Assembly (NCBI RefSeq): GCF_011516645.4
Contig: NZ_CP088285.1
Coordinates: 1 to 64,000 of the forward strand
Length of the DNA: 64,000 nucleotides
Source of the DNA: Bradyrhizobium septentrionale
Lineage (GTDB): Bacteria; Pseudomonadota; Alphaproteobacteria; Rhizobiales; Xanthobacteraceae
Direction: 5' to 3'
In this document: one piece after another, positions 34,516 to 44,111 of the stretch
How positions within the stretch are numbered: position 1 is the first letter of the stretch
Layout of the letters: each line of letters opens with the position of its first letter
Translations under genes and position numbers: made by a program
The notes under the pieces: model-generated
Told to the model about the DNA's origin: nothing
Seen by the model: the letters and a program-made list of their open reading frames with translations, nothing else
Database searches by the model: none

Positions 34516-34550
34516 GGCCCCGGCTCGTACCGCTCTGGGGCCTTTTTTTT
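34516..34550 (+). terminator. Orphan rho-independent terminator
   Basis: GGCCCC pairs with GGGGCC across a 15-nt loop and eight T follow. The nearest plus-strand ORF ends 310 bp upstream at 34206, and 34207-34515 shows no credible gene. It may close a small RNA or a lost gene. Confidence 0.75.
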
Positions 34551-34670
34551 CCTTCTAGCCCGTCTTATTCGTCAGAGGGCGCCTGAGAGGCTGGCGAGCG
34601 TGCTGATGCGGCGTAGGATTCGGTTGCAAAGCCAACCCCATCACCTTCAGCCGCGAACACCACGCCCGCC

Positions 34671-35638
34671 ATGACCGACGATACGATTCTGCCCTTCTCG
34701 TTTCCAGCCGTTCACGCCAAGAAAGTCACAGCTGCCTTCGATGGCGGTCGGCTGACCTCGAACGGGGGCGTGATGCTTCTGGCGAGGCCGAGCGGCGTCT
34801 CGGCTTGGCCGACAATTTGGCCCGGGTGTTCCCGGATCGGCGCGATCCGACGCGGGTCGTGCACAGCCTTGTCGATATGTTCCGCGCGCGCATGTTCGCG
34901 ATCTGCTGCGGCTACGAGGACGCCGACGACCTCGATCATCTGCGGTCCGATCCCGCATTCAAGCTGGCCTGCGGACGGCTGCCGGACACGGGTCGCGATC
35001 TGTGTTCCCAACCGACGCTGTCGCGGCTGGAGAATGCTCCGCGCCTGCGCGACGTGATCCGACTGACCTACACTTTGGTCGACGCATGGATGGATAGCTA
35101 CCCGCGCGAGCCGGCATCCGTCACGCTTGACATCGATGATACCTGCGATGTCGTCCAGGCCATCAGCAGCTCTCGCTGTTCAACGCTCATTATGACGAAC
35201 GCTGCTTCCTGCCGATCCACGTCTACGACACGGAGAAGAGCCGGCCCGTGGCGGTCGTGCTGCGGCCCGGCAAGACGCCGGGCGGCGTCGAGGTGCGTGC
35301 CCATCTGCGCCGCCTGATACGGCATATCCGGACGCGGTGGCACAACACGCGAATCACGTTCCGTGGCGACGGGCGCTATGCCCGGCCGGAGGCAATGGCG
35401 TGGTGCGAGACCAACGGCATCGACTACATCTTCGGTCTGTCCGGCACCAAGCCGCTCGCCAGAAAACTCGACGAGGCCGCCGACGACATCCGCACGCGAC
35501 GCGCCATCGAGAACCTGCCGGTTCTGCGTGGCTTTAAGAAACCGGCCAAAATGCAAAGCTCGGTGCTTGCTAAGGCACCGAGCGAACGCAAATATCTTCC
35601 AATCAGACAATGGGACGACAAGGCGCTATTATTCTAGC
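34671..35638 (+). pseudogene. IS1380-family transposase, N-terminal part, frameshifted and truncated
   Basis: Three frames joined give an IS1380 start (ILPFSFPAVHAKKVTAAFDG, then GRLTSNGGVMLLA), the segment MFRARMFAICCGYEDADDLD and the catalytic TLDIDDTCD, then PGGVEVRAHLRRLIRHIRTR. Frameshifts lie near 34,785 and 35,160. The gene breaks off near 35,530 after LPVLRGFKK; the C-terminal third is missing here. It is inactive. Confidence 0.85.
35558..35583. repeat. Perfect 9-bp inverted repeat at the transposase break
   Basis: GCTCGGTGC and GCACCGAGC are separated by 8 bp. The hairpin lies just after the point where the transposase homology ends, so it marks the junction with prophage-derived sequence. 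No T-run follows. Confidence 0.6.
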
Positions 35639-35738
35639 ACCGTATATCCGTATACATACGGGCTTGTGGCGTTTGCCCATAATACCGGAAAGTTTCGTCG
35701 CGCGGCTGTCGCTGATCGGCGGGCGCGGCCAGATCGAG

Positions 35739-35864
35739 ATGACCGAGCACCTGCTGGTGTCGTCCGACTTCGCGGCGATCCGCGCCGAGCTGATGGCGCG
35801 CGGCCTCACGCGCCTGGCACGATATCCCGAGGACGAGCCGCGCATCGTGGAGGTCTGGCTGTGA
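35739..35864 (+). CDS. Small prophage protein, 41 aa
   Basis: The ORF reads TEHLLVSSDFAAIRAELMAR then GLTRLARYPEDEPRIVEVW and ends GTGA-overlapped with the next gene. It begins a three-gene set of short phage proteins. It could start further upstream since the frame stays open. Function unknown. Confidence 0.6.
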   Translation: MTEHLLVSSDFAAIRAELMARGLTRLARYPEDEPRIVEVWL

Positions 35865-36193
35865 GCCACGAGACCGAAATACTGGAGGAGGCCCTGCAGA
35901 AGATCGTGCAGTGGAGCGAAGCCTATCCGCTGAGCGTCTTCCCCGAGCCCGACTGGAAGAAGGCCGCGCAAGTGCTGAAGGCGGCGGGCCTCACGCTAGA
36001 CAGTATCAGCGCCGCCTGCATGCGCGATGTCGTGCGAGGCGCTGGCGAGATCGCCCGCGCGGCGCTCGCGCAAGCTGCGCGCATCGACCGCGTCGATCAC
36101 GCGCTGGCGCGGCAGCTGGCCCGCTCGATGCAGCTCAACGCGCAGCTGCATCAGCGCATCAAGGAATTGGAGCAAGGAGCACTAAATGCTTGA
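35861..36193 (+). CDS. Small prophage protein, 110 aa (GTG start)
   Basis: From GTG at 35861 the protein reads SHETEILEEALQKIVQWSEA, FPEPDWKKAAQVLKAAGLTL, and a helical C-terminus with many Ala/Arg/Gln. It overlaps the preceding ORF (GTGA) and the next one by 8 bp. I recognise the pattern from rhizobial prophages, where it has no assigned role. Confidence 0.65.
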   Translation: MSHETEILEEALQKIVQWSEAYPLSVFPEPDWKKAAQVLKAAGLTLDSISAACMRDVVRGAGEIARAALAQAARIDRVDHALARQLARSMQLNAQLHQRIKELEQGALNA

Positions 36194-36511
36194 CCGAGCA
36201 GAGATCGAACGCATCGCCACCGAGCTGTCAAAGAAGCTGGCCGATGAGGGCAAGCTGATCGAGCGGGTTGGGCCGGTTACCGCATGCTGGTGCTGCCGCC
36301 CGACGCGCCGCAGATTCAGATCGATGAATGCAAGATGGCGTTCATGGCCGAATCGCAGCACCTGTTCCCCAGCATCATCAACATCCTCGATCCGGGCGAA
36401 GAGGAGACCGAGGCCAATCTGCACAAGATGGACCTGATCGACAAGGAGCTGCGCGCCTTCGGCCGCGAGATGGCGATGCGGGCCACCACGACGACCAAGG
36501 GCTCGGCGTGA
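36186..36511 (+). pseudogene. Small prophage protein broken by a one-base deletion
   Basis: The first 27 codons (MLDRAEIERIATELSKKLAD, then EGKLIE) continue in the +1 frame as AGWAGYRMLVLPPDAPQIQI, then ILDPGEEETEANLHKMDLID to 36511. A single missing base near 36,258 explains the switch. Joined, it would be about 108 aa. The break could also be a sequencing error. Confidence 0.75.
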
Positions 36512-36514
36512 CTG

Positions 36515-36858
36515 CTATTCTGGCAGGTCGATCACCTGATGCAAATTGGTGACGCGGTAACCCGCAGGCCGACCGCCGACAAGCTGAACATTCACGTCCA
36601 CGATGAAGCCCTTCTTGTAAACATTTTCGTCAGCTTCACGGACCTCGTGCTTGATCCTCTGCTCGCCGTCTTTGACGTTGGACTGCTTGAACGTCATCAA
36701 CATTCGCTGGTGATCCGCAGTGGTGGAAGACTGCAGCAGCAGCTTTTGATCTTCGATCTGTTTCTGGGCCTCCCGCGCTTGAGCAGTGTCGAACACCAGC
36801 GCAGCCCTGATCTTTTTTTTGCCGTCCTCAAACGCGACCGCCTGCAAACGGGTCGCTT
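36515..36858 (-). pseudogene. N-terminally truncated hypothetical gene
   Basis: The C-terminal 105 residues look coding (KKKIRAALVFDTAQAREAQK, then a helix and GFIVDVNVQLVGGRPAGYRV). The upstream part seems to be foreign, since the opposite strand at about 36,850 enters a methyltransferase fragment. It ends 3 bp from the preceding plus-strand gene. The protein is not identifiable. Confidence 0.55.
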
Positions 36859-37683
36859 TACAACACCGATGAGCCGATTGACCGGGATGTGAAGTGGCTT
36901 GAGAAGCGAGCAACCGGTAAAAAGGGCGAAAAGATCGGATACCCAACTCAGAAGCCGATGGGTCTGTTGGCGAGAATCATTCGAGCGTCCACGAATGAAG
37001 GTGATGTTGTACTAGATGCCTACTGTGGTTGCGGAACAACTGTTGCCGTCGCTCAAGCGCTCAAGCGGAAATGGATCGGGATCGACATCACCTATCAATC
37101 CATCTCGCTGATCCTCAAGCGGCTGGAAGAGACGTTCGGCGAGCAAGAGCTAGGCAAGGTCAAGACGGATGGCATTCCGAAGGACATGGCCTCTGCGATT
37201 GCGCTTGCAAAGCGCGACGACGATCGCCTGCGCAAGGAATTTGAAAAGTGGGCTGTTCTCACATACACCCGAAATCGCGCAGTCATCAACGAGAAGAAGG
37301 GTGCCGATGGCGGCATTGATGGGAGAGCATTCTTCAAGATTGGAAAGACCGACAACGCCAAGATCATTCTCCAGGTGAAGTCCGGCGGCGTTGAGCGGAA
37401 AGATGTGGCCACGCTGCACAGCGATATGCTCCCTGAGAAGGCTGCGATGGCCGTCATGATCACGCTTGAAAAGCCGTCCAAGCCGATGCTTGACGAAGCT
37501 CGGGCCGTTGGCAAATTTAGACATGAAGACATGGCGCGTGACTACGATACGATCAGCATTGTTCCCGTGATCGATATCGTCGAAAAGGGAAAGACGCTCG
37601 ACATTCCGATGAGCCTCGAAGTTGTTAAGGCAGCCAAGCGAGCCAATGAAGAGAAGCAGTTAGACTGGCTCTTGGACGGGTAG
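36850..37683 (+). pseudogene. Truncated DNA methyltransferase with C-terminal restriction-like domain
   Basis: The open frame starts abruptly near 36,850 without its natural N-terminus. It contains the C-terminal part of an N4/N6 amino-methyltransferase (GYPTQKPMGLLARIIRASTN, then the SAM-binding VVLDAYCGCGTTV and KWIGIDIT). The catalytic DPPY-type motif is missing. Residues from about 110 on form a PD-(D/E)XK-like domain (EKKGADGGIDG, IILQVKSGG). An in-frame GTG at 36889 could start a 264-aa product. It would retain the nuclease-like domain without a working methylase. Confidence 0.8.
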
Positions 37684-38275
37684 CGGGCGCTATTTGCGCC
37701 CGCCCTAAATTACCGTGAACTTCCGATGCCGATCCGGAGGCGTCTCAGCGGGCACGCATTACGTTGGCCAACCCCCGACTGAAGGGCCCAGCTGGGGCCA
37801 TATAGGCTCAGCAGCCTTTATATACTGATCCGGGGCCTATTCGGGGCCTGAGCCATCCGCTCAGGCACCTTCGCTTTTCTAAGGCACTGAAAAGCCATCA
37901 TAATCTATTCCGGAATAGGGCTGGACAACAGGCCCACACGACTTCGCCGTCCGCTTCGCGTGCTCTCGTCAGTCGCACACTCGGCGTCCACCGCATCTCA
38001 CCGCAACACCCGTGACGATGCGCAGCGCCCCTCGATCGGGTGAGACGGGCATATTGAACATCTGAGTTGGGTGAAACGCCAAGCGGAATATTTTCTTATG
38101 CTGATATTGACAGGTTTTGCTGAGTTGCCCGTCGTGTCGAACCGGCAACACACCACTGCGAGCAAGATTGATGTGTTCGCAGCAATCGCTCTGCAATCAG
38201 GTCAATTGCTCGGGGGCAGCGGCACGCACGGCTCGGTAGATATTCACGATTACCGAGCTTCGAACAAAGGTCGCT
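37684..38275. other. 592-bp non-coding interval
   Basis: I see no credible gene. A short direct repeat of CGGGGCCTATT/CGGGGCCTGAG occurs near 37,835-37,855. The promoter of the catalase-like gene should lie in the last 200 bp. Confidence 0.5.
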
Positions 38276-39199
38276 ATGTCCGAATCCCCGAGGGGCGCTG
38301 TTACGCCCGCCTCGATTGTTGACGCGCTGAGAGCTGTGGCCGGCGATCCGCCAAAGGCACGCGCGAGCTTTGCCAAGGGACAATGCGTCCACGGCACCTA
38401 CATACCGTCCCACCAGGCGGAGGAAATCACGAAATCGCTGAGCTTCACGAGACCATCCCGCGTGCTGGCGCGCTTCTCCGTGGGCGGCGGCAATCCCGAT
38501 GTGGCGGATACCGAAAGTCTCGTGCCGCGCGGCTTCAGCTTCAGGCTCGGCGACATCGGCCATCGCACGGATATCATCGCGCAAAACTCTCCCGTTCATT
38601 ATGCACGGACGCTCGCGCAGATGCTGGCGTTCCTGGAGGCGCGCATCCCGGGCCCCGATGGAAAGCCGGATATGGAGAAGGTCAGAGCATTCTCCGCCGC
38701 CAATCCGGAAACGCTGCATCAAATGAACTACATCGCCGCCCGGCCGCCTGCGAGTTTTGCCGGTACGACCTATTGGGGTGTGCACGCCTTTCCCGCCACC
38801 AATGCGATGGACGAGACACGATTCATCAAATTCAAGATCGCGCCGGTCGGCGGTGACGTGACGCTGACGGGACCGGAAGCCAAGGCGAGGTCTGCCGACT
38901 TCCTGCACGACGAGCTCGAACAGCGGGTTGCTACGGGCAACATCCGCTTCAGCGTGCTCGCATTGCTCGACCGCCCCGGCGACCCCACCATGGACCCGAC
39001 TGTCCGATGGCCCGATGAGGACCATCGCGAAGCCGTGCGACTGGGGACGATCGTGATCACCGGCATCGAGCCAAACGAAACCTGCGATGGCTCCATCTTC
39101 GATCCGGCAAATCTCGCCGATGGCATCGGTCACCCGCATGACGAGATCTTCGCAGCGCGCGCCGCCGCCTACACCATCTCACTGAAGATGCGTCGCTGA
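38276..39199 (+). CDS. Catalase-family mini-peroxidase (SrpA-like)
   Basis: The 307-aa protein is a short catalase relative. It has the heme-distal His in QCVHGTYIPS, the FSVGGGNPDVAD and RGFSFRL segments, the NSPVHYARTLAQM motif in place of the catalase Asn region, and a proximal Tyr in the closing AARAAAYTISL. Full catalases are about 480 aa or more; this length fits catalase-related peroxidases. The ATG at 38276 is used. Two AraC genes lie convergently downstream, so coregulation is possible but not shown. Confidence 0.85.
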   Translation: MSESPRGAVTPASIVDALRAVAGDPPKARASFAKGQCVHGTYIPSHQAEEITKSLSFTRPSRVLARFSVGGGNPDVADTESLVPRGFSFRLGDIGHRTDIIAQNSPVHYARTLAQMLAFLEARIPGPDGKPDMEKVRAFSAANPETLHQMNYIAARPPASFAGTTYWGVHAFPATNAMDETRFIKFKIAPVGGDVTLTGPEAKARSADFLHDELEQRVATGNIRFSVLALLDRPGDPTMDPTVRWPDEDHREAVRLGTIVITGIEPNETCDGSIFDPANLADGIGHPHDEIFAARAAAYTISLKMRR

Positions 39200-39228
39200 T
39201 CAGACGCGCCGTTGCGCATCGCCCGGAA

Positions 39229-40157
39229 TCACGCATCCCCTCCGGACACGCCGTGCTTTTCGCGACGCCACACGCCCGGGCTGATCCCGACCACGGCCGT
39301 GAACACCCGCGTGAAGTGGCTTTGGTTGGCAAAGCCGGCCGATATCGCGATTTCGGCCAGGGGCAGGTCGCGCACCGTCATCAGTTGTTGGGCCACCTCG
39401 ACACGCTGGCGGAGCAGCCACCGGTGCGGCGGCAAGCCGGTGGAGCTGCGAAAGGCCCGTGAAAAATGGCTGACCGAGAGGCCGAACTCAGCCGCGATCT
39501 GTTGCAGCGAAAGCTCGCCGCCCAAATCGGAGTCGAGCCTTTCACAGGCGCGCTTCACCTGCCAGGGTGCGAGACCGCCGCGGGCCGACTTGGTGACGCG
39601 CATTCCGCCATAGGTCTGCGCGACATGAACTGTAAATGCGAGCAGCGAGTAGTCGATGAAGAGCCGATTGGTCTCAGTCGGCCGACGCAGCGCTGGCAGG
39701 AGCACCCCACCGACATGACGGATGATCGGGTCGTCATGGCCGACGCCGAACTGACAGGGAAGATCGCCAACGCGCGGTGCGCGGGACTGCTCCGTGATGC
39801 CGTCGAGCGCCGAGCGCGGAAGATAGAAATGGAGGGAATGGAACGGCTTGTCGATGACGATCGCGGGTCGATCTTCATGTCGTACAAATATGTTGCGCCC
39901 GCTCGAATATCGGCCTTGGTGACGCATTTGCTGCGTGCCCAGAGCTCGCAGCTCGGATAATCGTTGAGCTTCAGGCTGACAACATAGGAACCCTCAAGGA
40001 CCATCCCGCCGGAAAGGCTCCGCACGGGGGCATCATCCCGGGTTTCAGTGACGGCGATCTCGGTATTGCGCAGCGAACGCGTGATCAACGAGGGTGGTTC
40101 ATGCTCCAGGTGCAAGAACCGCCTGACGTTCTGACCGTAGAAACCCCTCTGCGTCAT
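39229..40157 (-). pseudogene. AraC-family regulator inactivated by a frameshift
   Basis: Two overlapping frames together match the intact AraC neighbour. The first holds the N-terminal sensor (SLSGGMVLEGSYVVSLKLND) up to YDMKIDPR, the second resumes IVIDKPFHSLHFYLPRSALD and carries the intact HTH (EFGLSVSHFSRAFRSSTGL, GFANQSHFTRVFTAVVGIS). One base is missing near 39,860 compared with the paralogue. The second frame has its own ATG and might give a sensorless 232-aa DNA-binding protein. Confidence 0.85.
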
Positions 40158-40242
40158 GTGGGCCGTCCTATCGTCAGGAACTGGGCCAGGCGGCTCTCAC
40201 TCGCATGGTCGCCGCGCCATCTCATTGAAGACTCGCCGCTGA

Positions 40243-41250
40243 TCAGACGAGCCGTCTCGTGCCCCCTTCGGACAGGCCGAGCTTTTCGCGGCGCCATAGT
40301 CCCGGGCTGATCCCGACCGCGGCCGAAAACACCCGCGTAAAGTGGCTTTGGTTGGCAAAGCCGGCCGATATCGCGATCTCGGCCAGCGGCAACTCGCGCA
40401 CCGTCATCAACTCCTTTGCGGCCTTGACGCGCTGACGAAGCAGCCACTGATGCGGCGGCAGGCCGGTGGAAGCTCGAAAGGCCCGTGAAAAATGCCCGAC
40501 CGAGAGGCCGAATTCAGCCGCGATTTGTTGCAGCGAAAGCTCTCCGCCCAGATCGGAGTCGAGCCTTTCACAGGCGCGCTTCACCTGCCAGGGCGCGAGA
40601 CCGCCGCGGGCCGAATTGGTGACGCGCTGCAGTCCGCCATAGGCCTGTGCGATGTGCGCGCCGAACGCAAGCATCATGTGATCGATGAAAAGCTGGTTCG
40701 CCTCGTCCGGCCGGCGCAGCCCCTGTAGCAGCGCCGCGCCGATATGGCGCATCACCTCATCGTCATTGCCGGTACCGAATTGACAGGCGAGGTCCTCGAC
40801 GCGCGGCCCGCCGGCTTCTTCAGCGATACGATCGAGCGCCGAACGCGGCAGATAAAACTGGATGGAATGGAATGGCTTGTCGATGACATAGCGCGGATCC
40901 TGCCTGAGATCGTACAGCCATGTCGTGCCAGCCCTGACATCCGCCTTGGTGACACACTTGCCGTGCTTCCAGAGTTCGCAGTCCGGATAGTCATGGAGTT
41001 TCAGGCTGACGATATAGGCCTCGTCTGCCATGGACCCGGAAAGACCCGGCACGGGGTTATCATTCTGCGTTTCGGCGGCAGCGAGATCGATGCCGCGCAT
41101 TGAGCGCGTGATCACCGCGCTCGGCGCATCCTTCAAATGCAGGTAACGCCCTACCCTCTGCCCGAAGGTGCTCGCCTGGGTCATGTGGGTCGATCTCATC
41201 GTGAGGAGCTGGGCCAGGCGGCTCTGGGTCGCCTGCGCCGTCGCCTGCAT
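40243..41250 (-). CDS. AraC-family transcriptional regulator, 335 aa
   Basis: The protein has an AraC-binding-like N-terminal domain (SGSMADEAYIVSLKLHDYPD) and a C-terminal double HTH: LSLQQIAAEFGLSVGHFSRA and LAEIAISAGFANQSHFTRVF. It shares long stretches with the frameshifted copy downstream, a tandem duplication. The start is uncertain (ATG 41250 or 41184). The N-terminal SRLAQLLT segment is also present before the copy, which favours a long form or conserved leader. The IS1182-type element ends 29 bp upstream, so its native promoter is probably gone. Confidence 0.82.
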   Translation of the reverse strand: MQATAQATQSRLAQLLTMRSTHMTQASTFGQRVGRYLHLKDAPSAVITRSMRGIDLAAAETQNDNPVPGLSGSMADEAYIVSLKLHDYPDCELWKHGKCVTKADVRAGTTWLYDLRQDPRYVIDKPFHSIQFYLPRSALDRIAEEAGGPRVEDLACQFGTGNDDEVMRHIGAALLQGLRRPDEANQLFIDHMMLAFGAHIAQAYGGLQRVTNSARGGLAPWQVKRACERLDSDLGGELSLQQIAAEFGLSVGHFSRAFRASTGLPPHQWLLRQRVKAAKELMTVRELPLAEIAISAGFANQSHFTRVFSAAVGISPGLWRREKLGLSEGGTRRLV

Positions 41251-41278
41251 TATCCGGGATCGTCACGCTGTGGTCTAG

Positions 41279-42722
41279 GAGCCCGTCCAGATATGTTTTC
41301 GTGACGGGCATTTGTTGTAGAGTAGCAGGCTCAGGCTGCGTTTGCGAGGTTGAACAGCTTGAGGAGGTTATGGACGGTGCAGATCATTGTCCACTCGGCG
41401 CGCACTTTCTCGATGCCCCGCAACAGGAACTGGCGGAAGCCTCTTGCCTGTTTGATCTGCCCGAACACCGGCTCCACCACTTGCTTTCGCAATCGGTAGG
41501 GTGTTTCGAAGCCGCCATCGTCGATCTTCTTTCGCATGGCCTGTGTCAGCGGGCCGCCGACTTTTCCGTTCGCTACTGTCGGGTGTTTGGCGCGTCCGGG
41601 CGCGACATAGCCATCGATGCTGCGTGTGTCGAGCGCTTCGAGATTGGCTTCGCTGCAGTAGCCGGAATCCGCTGAGGCCTGCCGCGGCTTGCGGCCAAGA
41701 TTGCTCTCGATGGCCTCGATCAGGGGCACCAACTGGCCCTGATCGCTGCCGTGCTGGGTCAGTTCTTGCGCGACAATGATCTGGGCATGTGCATCGACGG
41801 CCGCCTGGGCATTATAGGCCTGAACGAAGCCATCCTTCGACTTCATGATGCGGCTTTCCGGATCGGTGAAGTTGCGTTGCGCCTTGGGATTGGGTTCCTC
41901 CGATGGCAGCGCCGCCGGTTTGCCCGGCTTCTTGCGGCCTTCGGCCTGGCGCTGCTGTTCCTTTTCGGCCTCGATGCGGCGCTCTTCCTCCGCCGCCAGT
42001 TTGGCGTCCGCTTCCAGCGCCGCCATCGCTTGCTGGATCTTCGCCAGCCGTTTCTGCTTGTCGACGGTCCAGTCCGGCAGTTCGTCGCTGTTGCCGAAAG
42101 TCTCATCCTCCGAGGCATCCGCCGCCTCGGCGGCCGCCAGCATGCGAGCGACCTCGGCCTTCAATTCCGCCTCGCGCTTCTTCATGCGCTCATAACTCAT
42201 CGCCTTGTGTTTCGACGCGTTCGCCTTGATCTTCGTACCATCCAGCGCGACATGACCGAGCTTGACCAGCCCGGCCGTCTCGCACAACTTCAGAACCTGC
42301 ACGAATAGCGCGCCGAGCGCCTTCAAATGTCGCTTGCGAAAGTCGCTGATCGTCCGAAAATCCGGCGCATCCAGCGCCACGATCATCACAAAATCGTTCC
42401 GCTCCCGGCAGGCCTTGGCAATCCGACGCGACGAATACAGCCCACTCGCATAGCTATGCAGCAGCAGCGCCACCATCATCCGCGGATCAAACGGCGGCTG
42501 CCCAAGCCCGCTCACATAGCTGCCCATGATCTCCCTGAGATCGAGGCTCTCCCGCACCAGATCAACCATAAACCGCGAGACATGGCCTTTCGGCACGAAG
42601 TCCTGCACATTCGGCGGCAGAAGCAGCGTCTGATCGATGTTCCAAGGCCGAAAATACTTGCTCATCGCCCAATGTTGAATCAGACCCGACCAGATTTGAA
42701 CAGCGACTATCCAGACAAGCTC
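41279..42722 (-). mobile_element. IS1182-type insertion sequence, 1.44 kb, with CTAG at both ends
   Basis: Inverted termini GAGCCCGTCCAGATA (left) and GAGCTTGTCTGGATA (right, reversed) flank one transposase gene. CTAG occurs directly outside both ends (41275-41278 and 42723-42726), consistent with insertion into a palindromic target or a 4-bp duplication. The element separates the AraC regulator from whatever lay upstream. Confidence 0.88.
41331..42665 (-). CDS. IS1182-type transposase, 444 aa
   Basis: The protein starts FRPWNIDQTLLLPPNVQDFV, followed by FDPRMMVALLLHSYASGLYS and DAPDFRTISDFRKRHLKAL, typical for this family. The DDE region includes HVALDGTKIKANASKHKAMS, then ADSGYCSEANLEAL and VVEPVFGQIKQARGFRQFLL. 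A charged coiled-coil insertion lies around 190-250. No break is visible, so the element could be active. Confidence 0.93.
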   Translation of the reverse strand: MSKYFRPWNIDQTLLLPPNVQDFVPKGHVSRFMVDLVRESLDLREIMGSYVSGLGQPPFDPRMMVALLLHSYASGLYSSRRIAKACRERNDFVMIVALDAPDFRTISDFRKRHLKALGALFVQVLKLCETAGLVKLGHVALDGTKIKANASKHKAMSYERMKKREAELKAEVARMLAAAEAADASEDETFGNSDELPDWTVDKQKRLAKIQQAMAALEADAKLAAEEERRIEAEKEQQRQAEGRKKPGKPAALPSEEPNPKAQRNFTDPESRIMKSKDGFVQAYNAQAAVDAHAQIIVAQELTQHGSDQGQLVPLIEAIESNLGRKPRQASADSGYCSEANLEALDTRSIDGYVAPGRAKHPTVANGKVGGPLTQAMRKKIDDGGFETPYRLRKQVVEPVFGQIKQARGFRQFLLRGIEKVRAEWTMICTVHNLLKLFNLANAA

Positions 42723-43034
42723 CTAGGTCCGCGGCGTATCGCGGGGCCATTGTGACCGTCTCGTGACGGGGACGATTTCCGCAGTGATTTCAACGCGCGG
42801 CATGCGATCGCGCCGACGACATCGATCAACGATGCTGACCTAACGCCCGCGGGCCCACCCGTCACACGACGCTTGCAGCAGGATCAGGCAAGGCGCGGCC
42901 GTTTTGGGAAAGAACCCGTAGTTCTCCGGGCCTAAAACGCGCAGCCAAAGCTCGCAGCATTAACCGGCAACAATACCGAACACCCGAAGCAACGGCTTCA
43001 CGCCAGCCCGGGACGTCGAGCCGGTGGCGCGCGC

Positions 43035-44012
43035 ATGGCCTCACAATACGAGTACAAGCCGATGAGCAAACCGATCAAGCACGATGCGCCCGAGCATTCG
43101 CAGGCTGCGCCCGAGGCGCGTCAAACCGACGTGCCGGGCAACGAGCACCGTACCGCCGATGCCGAGATGGCGCGCGTGCTCGGGACCACGCCGTTTCACA
43201 TGGCTCTGGACTCCTCGGGTGCCGGGATCGCGCACTGGAAACATGATCCATTGCACGACGTCGTCGAGCCGATGACCCATCACGTCATCATGGCCTACAA
43301 CGGCACGGTCCAGCACGTGGAGCGGCGGTCGGGACAATCGGTTGCGACAGGAACGTTCCGGCCCGGCGTCGTGATCATCATTCCGGAAGGATCGAGCTCA
43401 CGATGGGATATTCCAAAACCTGTTGACGTGGTTCAGCTCTATCTTCCGCACGCCATGCTCACACGCGTTGCGAACGAAGCCGACGCGGCCGCGCCGAAGG
43501 ACATCCTGGAGCGCACAGGGCATCCCGATGCCATCACATCTCGATTGCTGCTCAGCGCATCGGAGATCGTGGAGAGCAATGACGCGCTGGATACGTTGTT
43601 CAGGCAGCAACTGACCGAGCTGCTGGCCACCCGCCTCCTGCTGGCGCACGCCAGTTCGCCAACCACGATCCAGCCGGTCAGGGGAGGACTGGCGCCGAAG
43701 GCGCTGCTTCGCGCGATCGAGCGCTTGCGCTCCGACAGCGATGCTGACGTGTCCCTGGCCGCGCTCGCGTCGGAGGCCGGCCTGTCGCGCTTCCACTTCT
43801 GTCGCGCCTTCAGGGAGAGCACCGGACTGTCACCCCATGCCTGGCTGCGCCAGCACCGGCTCGAGCAGGCGATGAACATGTTGCAAAACACCGATGAGCC
43901 AATCGTGTCGGTGGCGGCGGAGCTCGGCTACGCCTCGCAGACCGCCTTTGCCGCCGCGTTCAAGAAGATGACCGGCGAAGCACCGCGCGATTGGCGGCGA
44001 CGCGCCCGTTAG
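43035..44012 (+). CDS. AraC-family regulator, 325 aa, upstream of the efflux genes
   Basis: The N-terminal 180 residues are a cupin-like sensor (FRPGVVIIIPEGSSSRWDIP). The C-terminus carries two HTHs (LAALASEAGLSRFHFCRAFR, VAAELGYASQTAFAAAFKKM). ATG 43062 (MSKPIK) is an alternative start. It points toward the emrAB-type pair on the same strand, so it may control it. The 308 bp before it (42727-43034) contain no gene that I can support. Confidence 0.85.
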   Translation: MASQYEYKPMSKPIKHDAPEHSQAAPEARQTDVPGNEHRTADAEMARVLGTTPFHMALDSSGAGIAHWKHDPLHDVVEPMTHHVIMAYNGTVQHVERRSGQSVATGTFRPGVVIIIPEGSSSRWDIPKPVDVVQLYLPHAMLTRVANEADAAAPKDILERTGHPDAITSRLLLSASEIVESNDALDTLFRQQLTELLATRLLLAHASSPTTIQPVRGGLAPKALLRAIERLRSDSDADVSLAALASEAGLSRFHFCRAFRESTGLSPHAWLRQHRLEQAMNMLQNTDEPIVSVAAELGYASQTAFAAAFKKMTGEAPRDWRRRAR

Positions 44013-44111
44013 CCGCAATTGATCTGCAAGTACGGCAATCGCTCTGGAGCAGCCGCAATGTCGATCCGGTAGATCAGCATGGCAAAGACCTGCAACGGAT
44101 GGAGACTAGCG

